A DNA stretch of 64,000 nucleotides from Solimonas sp. Lineage in GTDB: Bacteria > Pseudomonadota > Gammaproteobacteria > Nevskiales > Nevskiaceae. A model generated the notes under the pieces. That model was not told the origin of the DNA. It saw only the letters and a program-made list of their open reading frames with translations, and searched no databases. Made by a program: the position numbers and the translations under genes. The stretch lies in assembly GCA_030149365.1 (NCBI GenBank), contig JASBRP010000011.1:62001-126000 (forward strand), in the 5' to 3' direction. Positions 42,670 through 51,924 of the stretch are shown here, piece by piece. The stretch's first letter is position 1. Each line of letters starts with the position of its first letter.

Positions 42670-43295
42670 GAATAAAAGGAAAAAATAGAGTTACAGCATT
42701 TCTATTCATTGTTCTATTGATTGCTGCTGGAGTCTGGGCCCCTGATCTCAAGGTCACATACTCCGTCAATCAATTGGATCCCGTATCACTGAGAGACCTT
42801 GGATGGTCGGCGCTGGAAAGCACGAAGAGCATATCCGGGTGTGCAGAGATCGATATGGAAACGCTGCGAGATACGTCCTTCGATGCCGTGCGAGATCCAT
42901 CTCTTCTCGATGGTGGAGATCTATGGACAGTCAAGAGGGTCTGGTGCGATGCCCGACATGTGCAGATTTTCATAACGCACTACCGGAACGATTTCAAGGC
43001 ATGGAATCGGATGCGCGCATGGAATGGAGAAGACGCTAAGAGAATTCATTCGGGTTCCGAAAGCAGATTCGACGATATCGCGCTTAGAGAGCACGGTGTC
43101 ACCTCATTCCAGGGACGCGAATGGAGCATGTGCACAGCCAGGTTTCGAATGGGGAACTATCTCCTGGACTACCGCCTGGATGTATCGGGTGAACCCAAGA
43201 CATGCGAGGCCATGGCCCAGCGTGATGTGGAGTCGATGAGAGAGGGTATCGATACGTGGATGAAAAGCGGACAGCCCCCTTTGTTGCCGAACTGA
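42666..43295 (+). CDS. Membrane-anchored periplasmic protein, candidate immunity to the Ntox44-like toxin
   Basis: A 209-residue protein with one N-terminal hydrophobic helix (VTAFLFIVLLIAAGVWA) and a periplasmic domain with four Cys (GCAEID, WCDARHV, MCTARF, TCEAM). It overlaps the toxin's stop (ATGA), has low GC, and lies far from any tail-gene family. Location outside the membrane suggests that the paired toxin acts in the periplasm. No named immunity family recognised. Confidence 0.65.
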   Translation: MRIKGKNRVTAFLFIVLLIAAGVWAPDLKVTYSVNQLDPVSLRDLGWSALESTKSISGCAEIDMETLRDTSFDAVRDPSLLDGGDLWTVKRVWCDARHVQIFITHYRNDFKAWNRMRAWNGEDAKRIHSGSESRFDDIALREHGVTSFQGREWSMCTARFRMGNYLLDYRLDVSGEPKTCEAMAQRDVESMREGIDTWMKSGQPPLLPN

Positions 43296-43369
43296 TGCCC
43301 AGGATGCCGCCTGCCCAGAGGCCTTGAGAGAGGCGCCCTGATCATGTCGGACAAGAAAGACGATATCCG

Positions 43370-43912
43370 ATGAGAATCGTGCCGGCCGATAGGGCGATGC
43401 GCTTAGTGTTCTGGTGGAGCCTGTTCGGTTTCATGGCTTCCATGCTCGAAGCGGTTCTGCCGATATTCTTCTCAATACCTTTCATGATCGTGGCCGTCAT
43501 AGGGTGGCTGATATTGCTGCTGGTCCTGCTCTTTTGTGGCATCAGGCATCGGCGCCGCGAAACACTGATGCCTATCGGAGCGCTGGCGATCGGTGCGGCG
43601 GTTCTCTGTTTCACGCCCATTGGCGAAGTGGGCATCTACGGGCGCGCCATGTACGAGTCGGTTCGATATCACAGCTTCGTGGCGAAAGTCAGGAGAAACG
43701 AGCAGCCGAAATGCCCGGAGTCTGCCTATTGCCAAGTGGAAGGGACACGGATGGCCTTCGTCTGGGACGGCATCATCGACAACTGGGTGGGCCTCTGCAT
43801 GGACCCCTCCAATACCCTGCTGGATGTCGAAGCCAACCGGGACATCTTCGGCGGCGATCTGACTGACGCCCGGCGTTTGTGGGGCGATTGGTACTCCTGC
43901 GGATTCACCTGA
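43370..43912 (+). CDS. Membrane protein, possible second immunity protein
   Basis: A 180-residue protein with three predicted membrane helices in the first 90 residues and a C-terminal soluble region with paired Cys (KCPESAYCQVEG). It follows the Ntox44 cassette and precedes a tail gene. Its topology resembles other small immunity proteins here. It could be an orphan immunity gene from a lost toxin. Confidence 0.5.
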   Translation: MRIVPADRAMRLVFWWSLFGFMASMLEAVLPIFFSIPFMIVAVIGWLILLLVLLFCGIRHRRRETLMPIGALAIGAAVLCFTPIGEVGIYGRAMYESVRYHSFVAKVRRNEQPKCPESAYCQVEGTRMAFVWDGIIDNWVGLCMDPSNTLLDVEANRDIFGGDLTDARRLWGDWYSCGFT

Positions 43913-44076
43913 TTTCTTGCTGAATGCTGCGCCGTCAAACACCGTTGCAGCGCTGACCTGAATCCCGGCCGCTGTGCCGGGTTCTCGATTTCAAAAATGA
44001 CCTGAAGCCTGGCTTGCCCCGCGAGCCCGGGAGGCTTGCGCCTGCGCGCAGCCTTTTCCCTCACCCCGGAGTCTCC

Positions 44077-44934
44077 ATGACCTCACGCACTCCTGCCATC
44101 CACACGCCGCGCGAATTCGGCAGCGAGGCGGGCATCCGCGCCGCGCGTGCGGCGGTGGACGCCATCCGCATCCGCCTGGAACGGCTGGAGTCTTCCCTGG
44201 ACGCGTCCGGCGAGGCGCTGGAGCGCCAGCGCCGGGCCTTGCTGGAGAGCATCGGCCGCATCACGCGCGAGGTGCAGGCGCCGCCGCCGGCCGCCGTGGC
44301 TCCGGGCCTGAAGGTGGTGGCGGCGGCGGCGCTGGAGCCCGGCCAGGTGCTGGCTTATGGCGCCTCTGGCGCAGTGGCGGCGGATACCGGCAACCCGGTG
44401 CATGCGGCGGCGCTGCTGGGCGTGGCCATCACGCGGCCGGAGGCGGGCCTGGTGGCGGTGGCCACGGAAGGGCAGGCGCTGGATTGCGAGACCTGGGCCT
44501 GGACGCCGGGCGACGTGCTCTACGCCGCGCCGGGCGGTGGGCTTTCCACCGCGCCAGGCAATGGGCAATGGCAGCGGCGCGTGGGCGTGGCGCTGGACGG
44601 CGACCGCGTGCTGGTACTGCCGGGCGAGCCGCTGCTGACGCCGGGCGCGGGGCGCCTGCTGCGCCTGCGCGATGACGGCCGTGTGGAAGCCGCGGCCATC
44701 CCCTACCGCACCGACCGCTACACCGTGACGCCGGCCCTGATCGCGGCGCGCCGCGTGAGCCTGAGCGATGCGCCGGCCGATCCGCTGGCGGTGGAGCTGT
44801 GCGTGCACCACGGCATCGAGCAGAAGCCGGGCGTGGACTTTTCCGTAAGCGGCGCCGAGCTGTCCTGGGACGGCCTGGCGCTGGAGCTGTTGCTGGAGAG
44901 CGGAGACAGCTTCTCCGTGCGTTATCTCATCTGA
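44077..44934 (+). CDS. Tail or capsid-surface protein
   Basis: 285 residues from ATG 44077 (MTSRTPAIHTPREFGSEAG), with GGAG upstream. The N-terminal third is a helix (RLERLESSLDASGEALERQRR). The middle has the small beta-barrel pattern of decoration proteins (VLAYGASGAVAADTGNP...GVAITRPEAG). The C-terminal part is beta-rich. Probably a fibre base or decoration protein; the exact role is open. Confidence 0.6.
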   Translation: MTSRTPAIHTPREFGSEAGIRAARAAVDAIRIRLERLESSLDASGEALERQRRALLESIGRITREVQAPPPAAVAPGLKVVAAAALEPGQVLAYGASGAVAADTGNPVHAAALLGVAITRPEAGLVAVATEGQALDCETWAWTPGDVLYAAPGGGLSTAPGNGQWQRRVGVALDGDRVLVLPGEPLLTPGAGRLLRLRDDGRVEAAAIPYRTDRYTVTPALIAARRVSLSDAPADPLAVELCVHHGIEQKPGVDFSVSGAELSWDGLALELLLESGDSFSVRYLI

Positions 44935-44964
44935 TCCAACCCAACCCTCACCCAAGGAGCAACC

Positions 44965-46017
44965 ATGTCTCAATTGAAGCGCAAGTTCATCGAGGACAAC
45001 GCCGTCAACGGCGCCAAGATCCGCCTGGACAACAACGAGATGCTGCGCGGCCGCAACGCGGCCAACACGGCGGACATCGACATCCTCAAGCTCACCTCGG
45101 CCAACGAGCTGGAGCTGCAGGCGCAGCCCAAGGCCGCCGCGGCGCTGCCGATGCCGAGCGCGGAGAAGGATTACGTCACCGTGGAGTACGTGCAGAACGT
45201 CATCAACGGCAAGCAGGACCCGAAGGAGGCGGTGGACGTGCTGGCCATGGCGCCGCTGGCGCTCGCCGGTGCCACGCCGCTGCTGGTGGACGGCCGCACG
45301 ATCCTGCACGGCGATGCCATCGGCCTGCTGGCGCAGGCCGCGGCGGCGGAGAACGGCGTCTACGTGGCCAGCGTGGAGAGCGGCAGCTACACGCTGGCGC
45401 GCCGTGCGGACTTCGACCAGGACGCGGAGGTGTCCAAGGGCGCGTACTTCCCGGTGACCAACGGCACGCAGTACGCCGGCTACCAGGTGATCCTGACCAC
45501 GGAGAATCCGATCACGGTGGGCGTGACGCCGCTGAACTTCGTGGCCTATCCGTCGGTGCTGTCGATCGAGGCCGGCGATATGCTGGCCAAGGTGGGCAAC
45601 ACGCTGTCGGTGGACCTGGCGTCGCTGTCGGGGCTGGAATCCACCAACCCCGGCAATGGCAGCGGCCAGTTGCGCGTGAAGACCGACACCGCGGCGGCGG
45701 AGAAGGACCAGACCACGCGGCGCGATCCGGTCAGCGGCGCCACGGTGGCCAAGAAGTCCCGCCGCCACGCGGTGACGCTGTCGCCCACCGACATCTCCAA
45801 CCAGTACGTGGACCTGCCGGACGTGGCGGCGCAGGACTCGGTGCGCCTGGCGGTGGCCGGTGCCGGTGCGCAGTTCGAGGGTGACGACTTCACGGTGAAC
45901 TACACCGGCGGCGCCAGCAGCAAGACGCGCGTGGGCTTTGCCGGCGGCCTGGCCACGGCGGGCGTGTCGGCGCTGGTGGCGGGCGACAAGCTCGCCGTCT
46001 ACTACCGGGCGTTCTGA
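44965..46017 (+). CDS. Tail fibre protein
   Basis: A 350-residue protein starting MSQLKRKFIEDNAVNG, a pattern common in phage fibres (KFIEDNAVNGAKIRLDNNE). The centre is beta-rich with repeated SGS/NG turns, and the C-terminus resembles phage fibre tips (FTVNYTGGASSKTRVGFAGGL). It should bind the cell surface. It overlaps the next start by one base. Confidence 0.72.
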   Translation: MSQLKRKFIEDNAVNGAKIRLDNNEMLRGRNAANTADIDILKLTSANELELQAQPKAAAALPMPSAEKDYVTVEYVQNVINGKQDPKEAVDVLAMAPLALAGATPLLVDGRTILHGDAIGLLAQAAAAENGVYVASVESGSYTLARRADFDQDAEVSKGAYFPVTNGTQYAGYQVILTTENPITVGVTPLNFVAYPSVLSIEAGDMLAKVGNTLSVDLASLSGLESTNPGNGSGQLRVKTDTAAAEKDQTTRRDPVSGATVAKKSRRHAVTLSPTDISNQYVDLPDVAAQDSVRLAVAGAGAQFEGDDFTVNYTGGASSKTRVGFAGGLATAGVSALVAGDKLAVYYRAF

Positions 46018-46748
46018 TGGCCGCGCTCAAGTATCGGTTCTTCGAGTTGCTGCCGGCGCTGGCGGCGCAGAACGCGCCGGTGGTGCCGGGCGACGGCCTG
46101 CAGCTGATCGTGGGCAAGCTGCAGGGGCAGATCGCGCAAGCGGCGGCCTACCCGCGGCGCTTCACCGACAACGCCGGCAACGCCGCCGCCAAGAACTGGA
46201 CGGTGCCGGCCGGCGTGTATGCGCTGAGGTTCCGCCTGCTGGGGCCGGGTGCCAACGGGGTGGCGGGCCAGAACAGCGGGCCGCGCTCCGGCGGTGGCGG
46301 CGGCGGCGCCGGCGCGCTGTGCGAGGGCACGCTGCGCGTGAGCCCGGGGCAGGTGATCGCCTATCGCATACCGCCCGGCGGCTCTGCCGCCGCGGCCTGG
46401 TTGCTGGTGGAGACCGGTGATGCGCGCATCGTGGCCGGGGCCGGCGCGGCGGGCACGGCCGGCGGCGTGGGCGGCAACGGCGGCGCGGCGGCGGTGGGCG
46501 CCGACCATGCGGCCAGCGCGGTGGGCCTGCCGGGCCGCAACGGCCGTGGCGGCTTCTCCGCCACGCTGGCGTTGACCATCCACGACGACGGCGGCGACGG
46601 GGCCGACACGGCGCTGGGCGCCGGCGGGCGCGGCGGCAAGGACGCCAACGGCGGTGCGGCCAACGGCTACGGCGCGGGCGGCGGCGGATGCCCGGCGGGC
46701 AGCACGCCCGGCGCCGGCGCCGCCGCGGCGCTGCTGCTGGAGTACTGA
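46017..46748 (+). CDS. Glycine-rich tail-tip protein
   Basis: A 243-residue protein. Residues 1-80 are ordinary, and the rest is Gly/Ala-rich (GGGGGGAGAL, GGVGGNGGAAA, GAGGGGCPAGS). Such glycine-rich domains are used by phage adhesins and as fibre tips for receptor binding. Overlap with the fibre gene suggests they are built together. Confidence 0.65.
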   Translation: MAALKYRFFELLPALAAQNAPVVPGDGLQLIVGKLQGQIAQAAAYPRRFTDNAGNAAAKNWTVPAGVYALRFRLLGPGANGVAGQNSGPRSGGGGGGAGALCEGTLRVSPGQVIAYRIPPGGSAAAAWLLVETGDARIVAGAGAAGTAGGVGGNGGAAAVGADHAASAVGLPGRNGRGGFSATLALTIHDDGGDGADTALGAGGRGGKDANGGAANGYGAGGGGCPAGSTPGAGAAAALLLEY

Positions 46749-46750
46749 GC

Positions 46751-47140
46751 ATGGCGCTCAAGCCTGCCGACATCCGCCGCGAGTGGCCGCGCATCCGCCA
46801 GGAGGTGGCCGCGATCCTGGCCGGCGACGACGAGCCCCCCGAGGAGCTGTATGCCGAATGCCGCTTTGGCCGCGCGCAGCTCTACACCTGCCCTGAGGGC
46901 TTCGTGGTGCTGAAGAAATACCGGCGCGAGGACAACGGCCGCCCCGAGCTGCTGCTGTGGATGGCGCAGGGCGCGGGCGGCGGACTGCTGCGGCGCTACC
47001 TGCCGCAGCTGGAGCAGATCGCGCGCGACACCGGCGCCGCAACGCTGGCCTTCCGCACGCGCCGCCGCGGCTTCGAGCGCCTGCTCGACCAGCGCTGGCG
47101 CCTGCGGGCGGTGGAATACCAACTCGATATCCAGGAGTGA
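46751..47140 (+). CDS. Small phage protein with GNAT-like sequence
   Basis: 129 residues from ATG 46751 (MALKPADIRREWPRIRQEV). The pattern EELYAECRFGRAQLY, FVVLKKYRR, LLLWMAQG, YLPQLEQIARDTGAATLAF and RRGFERLLDQRW resembles short acetyltransferase-fold proteins found in podovirus tail clusters. The acetyl-CoA motif is weak, so activity is doubtful. Confidence 0.55.
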   Translation: MALKPADIRREWPRIRQEVAAILAGDDEPPEELYAECRFGRAQLYTCPEGFVVLKKYRREDNGRPELLLWMAQGAGGGLLRRYLPQLEQIARDTGAATLAFRTRRRGFERLLDQRWRLRAVEYQLDIQE

Positions 47141-47145
47141 ATCAC

Positions 47146-47808
47146 ATGGGAAGCAAACCCAAGGCACCCGGCGAAACCGCCGAGCAGAGAGAGATGGCCG
47201 ACATCGCGGCAGAGTCCTATGACGACTGGCGCGAGCGCTGGCTGCCGTTGCAGCAGACCTTTTTCGAGGACACGCTGGACGTGGCGCCGCGCCGCCGCCT
47301 GGCGCTGGACAGCACCGCCACCGACTACGCCCAGGCCTTTGGCCAGGCGCAGCAGGGGCTGGAGGGGCGTCTCCACGGCAGCGGCGCCGCGCCCGGCTCC
47401 GGCCGCTATGCCATGGGCCTGGCCGGCTTCGCCGACGACCGTGCGCAGGCCTTCGGCCAGGGCATGGCCGACGTGGACGCGCTGATCGACGACCAGTACG
47501 CGCAGGGCCTGCAGGCCCTGATCGATATCGGCCGCGGCGAGCGCGCCCAGGCCCTGCAGGGCATGTCCGAGACCGCCGACCTGGCCCAGGGCCGCGCCCT
47601 GCAGGACGCCAGGAATGCCTTCGAGAACCGCGCCGCCCTGCAGGGTGCCATCGGCTCGGCGGCGGGCATGGCGGCGGCGTATGGGCTGCGGGGCAAGACG
47701 CCGTCGGGCAGCAAGGCGGAGTGGCCGCAGAGCAGCTTCGACCGGATCGCCGAAGGCTCGGCGACGCCCGACTTCGCGACGCTGTCGTTGCGGCCCAGCT
47801 GGCCCTGA
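47146..47808 (+). CDS. Internal virion (ejection) protein candidate
   Basis: 220 residues from ATG 47146 (MGSKPKAPGETAEQ). It is almost wholly helical and Ala/Gln/Gly-rich, with GIGSAAGMAAAYGL-type small-residue stretches near residue 180. It lies in the cluster where epsilon15-type phages keep proteins ejected with DNA. No enzyme motif. Confidence 0.6.
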   Translation: MGSKPKAPGETAEQREMADIAAESYDDWRERWLPLQQTFFEDTLDVAPRRRLALDSTATDYAQAFGQAQQGLEGRLHGSGAAPGSGRYAMGLAGFADDRAQAFGQGMADVDALIDDQYAQGLQALIDIGRGERAQALQGMSETADLAQGRALQDARNAFENRAALQGAIGSAAGMAAAYGLRGKTPSGSKAEWPQSSFDRIAEGSATPDFATLSLRPSWP

Positions 47809-47914
47809 CGGCTCCGGGCACAGGCTGCACCGGACGCTGCCTGCCGCATGAACTCCCTCCGTGTGAGGGAGAGACAAGACCTTTCATCCAAACCAATCCG
47901 ACCAGGAGTTTTCC

Positions 47915-48373
47915 ATGTTCGTCATTCCCGCCTCACTCGAGGCCCCCCAGGCACAGCCCGGCTACCGCAACGCGCTGGGCGTCTCGCGCGGCAAGCACTA
48001 CGCCAGCGATACGCAGGCGGCGATCCGCCGCGCCGACTTCGAGCGCTACAAGGAGCAGATCCGGCCGATCGAGGACCGGCTGATCTGGATGTACGACAAC
48101 CCCGAACTGCGCGCCAACAGTGTGCAGTCCGCGCGCGACGCGGTGGCGCACAGCTTCCGCCAGAGCGGCGAGGCGCTGCGCGAGCGCATGGCCGGCCAGG
48201 GCCTGAACCTGTCGGCGCCGCAGCAGGCGGCCATCACGCGGCGCCAGGGCCTGGCCCAGGGCCTGGCGGACGTCAATGCCGCCAACCGCGCCAACCGCAG
48301 CTTCGACGACCGCAACACCCGGATCATGACCGGCGGCGGCCAGCGCTACGGCCTGGGCGGAGGTGCGCAATGA
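47915..48373 (+). CDS. Internal virion protein candidate
   Basis: 152 residues (MFVIPASLEAPQAQPGYRNA). Helical and Arg/Gln-rich, with a Gly-rich end (GGGQRYGLGGGAQ). Its stop overlaps the next start, so it is translated with the glycine-zipper protein. Likely part of the ejected core. Confidence 0.6.
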   Translation: MFVIPASLEAPQAQPGYRNALGVSRGKHYASDTQAAIRRADFERYKEQIRPIEDRLIWMYDNPELRANSVQSARDAVAHSFRQSGEALRERMAGQGLNLSAPQQAAITRRQGLAQGLADVNAANRANRSFDDRNTRIMTGGGQRYGLGGGAQ

Positions 48374-48681
48374 GCGGCCTGCTCGGCACGGCGATGGCCG
48401 CCAAGAACGAAACGGGCCAGCTCTGGGGAGCGGCTGCGGCGCGTGAGGAGACACAGAACTCCGCCCGTAGTGCATTGAAAGCAGCGGAGAGCCAGATGCG
48501 CACGCAGATGGTGGGCACGGGCGCGGGCCTGGGCGCCGCCATCGGCCTGTCGTCCGCCGGCGGCGCGGTCGCAGGGGCCAGCGGCGGCGCGGCCGCGGGG
48601 GCGACCAGCGGCATGGTCCTGGGGCCGGTCGGCGCGCTGGTGGGCGCCGGCATCGGCTTGCTGGTCGGCGAACTTTTCTGA
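48370..48681 (+). CDS. Glycine-zipper membrane-active virion protein
   Basis: 103 residues starting MSGLLGTAMAAKNET. After a helical front comes a glycine-zipper region (GAGLGAAIGLSSAGGAVAG, GALVGAGIGLLVG) that can insert in membranes. In podoviruses such proteins are ejected and help DNA cross the inner membrane. Here the same pore could pass toxins, which is speculation. Confidence 0.62.
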   Translation: MSGLLGTAMAAKNETGQLWGAAAAREETQNSARSALKAAESQMRTQMVGTGAGLGAAIGLSSAGGAVAGASGGAAAGATSGMVLGPVGALVGAGIGLLVGELF

Positions 48682-48693
48682 AGGAGACAAACC

Positions 48694-49233
48694 ATGAACG
48701 ACACACGAGCCCAACGCGCCGCCGCCTTCCTGAACAGCGACTTTGCGGCGCAATTCGATGACGCGGCCTTCCGCCAGGCCGCGCTGCGCTACGACGCCGC
48801 GCTCAACGACGGCGGCGACACCGCCGGCCTCAGCGGCGCCGATCTGTATGCCTTCGCCAACCGCCTGTTCGCCCGCGAACTCCGCCAGGGTCTGGGCGAG
48901 CGCCTGCGCGACGGCGGCGTCATCACCGCCAAGCGCCTGGTGGCGGCCTACCTGGACGGTGACGCGGTGATCCTGGAGCTGGACATCCACGCCCGCCGCC
49001 CGGACGGCAGCGAGTACGACTACCGCGCCCCGGTGACGCGCGGCCGCAGCTCCGCCGACACCGACGAGGTGCTGCGCATCCCCCTGCGCCGCGTACGCGA
49101 CCGCCTGCGTGGCGCCGCCATGCTCGCCGCCGGCATCGAACGCGCCGGCGGCCGCGCCCAAGTGCTGGGCCTGCTGCAAGGCCCGGTGCCGCGGGCGACG
49201 GCGCTGCGCGGCCTGCCGGGAGCTGCCCGATGA
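48694..49233 (+). CDS. Internal virion protein candidate
   Basis: 179 residues (MNDTRAQRAAAFLNSDFAAQ), helical, with a central beta part (DAVILELDIHARRPDGSEYDYRAPV). Its stop overlaps the next start. Function unknown; it belongs to the ejection-protein cluster by position. Confidence 0.55.
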   Translation: MNDTRAQRAAAFLNSDFAAQFDDAAFRQAALRYDAALNDGGDTAGLSGADLYAFANRLFARELRQGLGERLRDGGVITAKRLVAAYLDGDAVILELDIHARRPDGSEYDYRAPVTRGRSSADTDEVLRIPLRRVRDRLRGAAMLAAGIERAGGRAQVLGLLQGPVPRATALRGLPGAAR

Positions 49234-49613
49234 GCCGCGGCGGCTTTCGTGCCGCCGGATTCATGGATGGCTTCATGAGCGGCTTCGACTTCGTGGACCG
49301 CCTGCAGCGAGCGGACGAGGAGCGTGGTTATCGACGCGAGCGTGAGGCACGGGAAGATGCGTACCGGCAGCAGGTTTATGGGTTGCGGCTGCGAGCCATG
49401 GAGGACGAACAGGCGGGTTCGCTGACCGCCGATGAGAAGCGGCAAAAAAATCTGGCTGGTTTGAATGACTATCTTGAATCCGCCGAAGAGCGACGACGAA
49501 TCCGGCGTGAAGATCAACCCTTCCCGAGGCTTGATCTTTCGATGAACCTGCCCGGATCGGGTGGATATTTTTCTGCAGCGTACTTCGGCGGTACTGGGGA
49601 GTATGAGCCATGA
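49230..49613 (+). CDS. Short virion-leader protein before the Tae4 gene
   Basis: 127 residues. The front (GFMDGFMSGFDFVDRLQRADEER) resembles the leader of the Ntox44 gene (FRKGFQQGQEFADQL). After about residue 70 the GC content falls and the sequence changes character, as in the toxin genes. It may be the leader half of a longer toxin protein that was cut, or a loader for the amidase encoded in the overlapping next gene. Confidence 0.5.
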   Translation: MSRGGFRAAGFMDGFMSGFDFVDRLQRADEERGYRREREAREDAYRQQVYGLRLRAMEDEQAGSLTADEKRQKNLAGLNDYLESAEERRRIRREDQPFPRLDLSMNLPGSGGYFSAAYFGGTGEYEP

Positions 49614-50503
49614 GCCGCCAGATCAACGAGCGTATTGCATTGCATAGAGAGAGACCAAACGATATCGGGAGCGATGAGTGGATTTCTCATAAGTTCAGGA
49701 CGTTAGGAACCAACGAAACGTTCAGGCATCAGGTAGACCGATCAAGCGTGGAAGGTGGCGAAACCTCTGGATATCCCCAGAGGTGGGCGGACTCAAGACA
49801 AGAGCCAGTGGGAGTCAAAGCAAGAGGGCATGGAGATTCGAATCCAGCATGGGTCTCGTTTGGCTTGCAAGGAATGCGGGCTGACTTTCCCGCTAGGGAT
49901 TCTAAGAAGGGAGGTGGTCAGGTTTGGTCGCTATTGGGCATTTCTTCTGCTGAAGCTGCCGATGCTGGGAGAGTTGAATTTTCGACGCTATGGTCAAACT
50001 ATCCCGTCGCGAAACCTTACATCGAAAAAGCCACGGGTAAGCCCCCAAAAGGTTTCGAAAACCAATGTGCTATCAAGGTCAGTGAGGCTTTGCAGGGCTC
50101 AGGTGTTGACCTAAAGTCTTTCAAGGGTGCGTCGGTGAGCATTCACGGAAAGCGCGCTGCGATCAGAGCCGAAGAGCTAACCAGCTGGCTTGCCAACCAA
50201 TCTATACCCGGAATTGGAAAGGGGGAGATCATCACCGGCAAGGACTGGGAAGAGAGGATCAAGAATCGAAAGGGGATAATTTCCTTCGAGAACTATTGGG
50301 CGCGCCCAGGAGAGACGTCCGCCCCTACCGGAGATCACATTGATCTTTGGAATGGGTCGCGGTTGACAGCCAGCGGATTTGCCGGATCATTAGTTACCAT
50401 GGGACGGTACATGGGGATTGATTCGATGTCAGTTCCCGGTACGCCACTCCAGTACTCTGATCTTGGAAAATCTACTCGAATCCGGTTCTTCGAAGTCAAA
50501 TGA
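49610..50503 (+). CDS. Tae4-like peptidoglycan amidase toxin
   Basis: A 297-residue protein. The last 180 residues match the type VI amidase effector Tae4: FSTLWSNYP near 124-132, catalytic Cys153 in NQCAIKVSEAL, the IRAEEL strand, and His243 in TGDHIDLWNGSRLT. Tae4 enzymes cut the D-Glu-mDAP bond in peptide stems. The front 110 residues have no known domain. I see no type VI genes in the window; here the effector sits in a phage tail-gene cluster. An ATGA overlap joins it to a small membrane protein. Confidence 0.85.
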   Translation: MSRQINERIALHRERPNDIGSDEWISHKFRTLGTNETFRHQVDRSSVEGGETSGYPQRWADSRQEPVGVKARGHGDSNPAWVSFGLQGMRADFPARDSKKGGGQVWSLLGISSAEAADAGRVEFSTLWSNYPVAKPYIEKATGKPPKGFENQCAIKVSEALQGSGVDLKSFKGASVSIHGKRAAIRAEELTSWLANQSIPGIGKGEIITGKDWEERIKNRKGIISFENYWARPGETSAPTGDHIDLWNGSRLTASGFAGSLVTMGRYMGIDSMSVPGTPLQYSDLGKSTRIRFFEVK

Positions 50504-50781
50504 AACGAGTCATTCTCACCGTATTCGGTCTGGCCATCGGCCTTCTCCTTGCCTGGATGGCCATGGCTTTTCTGGTCGTGGTCCCAGCGGAATGCGGGGA
50601 GCCGGCGGCATGCGGTGATGATCATCTGTATGCGGCGGCCATTCCGGCCATCGCCTCAATCCTGGCATTTCCGGGTATGGCCGCCGTTCTAGGTAAGCGT
50701 CAATCGGCGGGCCGTGTGGCAGCCACTTTGGTTGTTAGTGCAACGATTGCCGCCGGTATTATCTGGCAGATGGCGCGATGA
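50500..50781 (+). CDS. Small membrane protein, candidate Tae4 immunity
   Basis: A 93-residue protein with three predicted membrane helices and a Cys-containing periplasmic loop (VPAECGEPAACGDDHLYA). It overlaps the amidase stop. It is not a typical Tai4 protein, which is soluble and periplasmic, so if it gives immunity the mechanism would be new. An unrelated membrane gene is also possible. Confidence 0.5.
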   Translation: MKRVILTVFGLAIGLLLAWMAMAFLVVVPAECGEPAACGDDHLYAAAIPAIASILAFPGMAAVLGKRQSAGRVAATLVVSATIAAGIIWQMAR

Positions 50782-50807
50782 CGGGTTGCAAGGCAGAGGA
50801 TTGAAGC

Positions 50808-51017
50808 GTGGACAACAACGAGCCAGCGACAGGGGTAAACATCGAGCCTGATGGCCGGCGATGGTGGATGCCGAAGCTGCACAAGGCCGCTGACGGTACT
50901 TACCTCGATGCGCTGGGGCGCCCTGGCTCAGCCGAAGATCAAGCATGGATGCGTGATTACGAGGCGAGCCTGCATGATCCGGCACGATACTTGAAGCCCG
51001 TGTATAAGATTTTTTAA
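50808..51017 (+). CDS. Small protein of unknown function
   Basis: A 69-residue soluble protein (MDNNEPATGVNIEPDGRRWW). Trp-rich front and charged end. It ends at a strong terminator. Position after a toxin-immunity pair suggests an orphan immunity or regulator gene; no family recognised. Confidence 0.45.
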   Translation: MDNNEPATGVNIEPDGRRWWMPKLHKAADGTYLDALGRPGSAEDQAWMRDYEASLHDPARYLKPVYKIF

Positions 51018-51041
51018 ACCCCGCTCTTGGCGGGGTTTTTT
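51016..51041 (+). terminator. Terminator after the Tae4 cassette
   Basis: AAACCCCGC / GCGGGGTTT with a TCTTG loop and T6 tail. Confidence 0.82.
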
Positions 51042-51098
51042 GATCTTGAAGAAGATTCGGAATCTGAGCGCCCTTAGCCGAGCTGATAGTGCTGATAC

Positions 51099-51911
51099 AT
51101 GAATGACCATCCAAGATCCAACGACGGGCCTAGCTATGCCGAGGATGGCTACACAAGGCCGGAAGGTCGTGCAGCGGAAATTGATGCGCTGGTAGCCAGG
51201 GACATCTCTGGGTTTCTCGACCTCTACTGGCGCAAGGCTGCCGATATGACTGGAAATCCTTGCCATCTGAATGCTGATATTGCAAAGGAGGTTTTCCCCG
51301 AGTATGCCGCCTCGCCGCAAAGCAGAACCAAGAACTCCGTGATCTTTCAGGCTGCTTCCACTCGCATCAAGGAGGCGGCGTTTCATTCTGTTGTGCATGG
51401 ATCGCCGGGAGTCGCGAGCGACGAGGTGGTTTTCATGTCTGGAGGGACAGGAGCAGGAAAGTCGACCCTCGCTCCAGGATCGGGCATCGTCTATGACGGA
51501 AACCTCGCATCCATTCGTGGTGCACGTCGAAAGATCGATGAAGCCTTGGCGTCCGGCCGCCGCGTAAGAGTCATCTATGTCTTCCGCGATCCGATTCACG
51601 CATACCTCGATGGCGTGTTGCCGAGGGCCCTGAGATACGGACGGATCGTCCCCACGGATGTCCATGTGAGCACGCATATCGGCGCCTTCACTACGTTCAA
51701 GGCGCTTAGACGTCACTATAAGAAGACTCCATCTGTGACCCTGATAGGCAGTGCTCCTCCTGGCCCTCCACCTGATGCTTGTGTTCTTGCGGAACAACTG
51801 GATGCTGCAGTGCTGCAGGAGTTGGACCGTGGGCGCATTCCCTGGGAAATGGCACATCAGATGCTGGAAAGCGGTAGGGGAGCCCGAGCTCTGTCCGCTG
51901 GTCTGGATTGA
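51099..51911 (+). CDS. Zeta-toxin-like kinase, stand-alone
   Basis: A 270-residue protein with the same domain as the C-terminus of the fusion at 26171: a helical front (NPCHLNADIAKEVFPEYAA) and the P-loop GGTGAGKS (115-122). There is no virion leader, so it may be a swapped-out C-terminal domain kept as a reserve, or a free toxin. No antitoxin is evident on its strand; the convergent gene at 51925 encodes an exported protein and is frameshifted. Confidence 0.75.
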   Translation: MNDHPRSNDGPSYAEDGYTRPEGRAAEIDALVARDISGFLDLYWRKAADMTGNPCHLNADIAKEVFPEYAASPQSRTKNSVIFQAASTRIKEAAFHSVVHGSPGVASDEVVFMSGGTGAGKSTLAPGSGIVYDGNLASIRGARRKIDEALASGRRVRVIYVFRDPIHAYLDGVLPRALRYGRIVPTDVHVSTHIGAFTTFKALRRHYKKTPSVTLIGSAPPGPPPDACVLAEQLDAAVLQELDRGRIPWEMAHQMLESGRGARALSAGLD

Positions 51912-51924
51912 TCAATCGGCGCAC

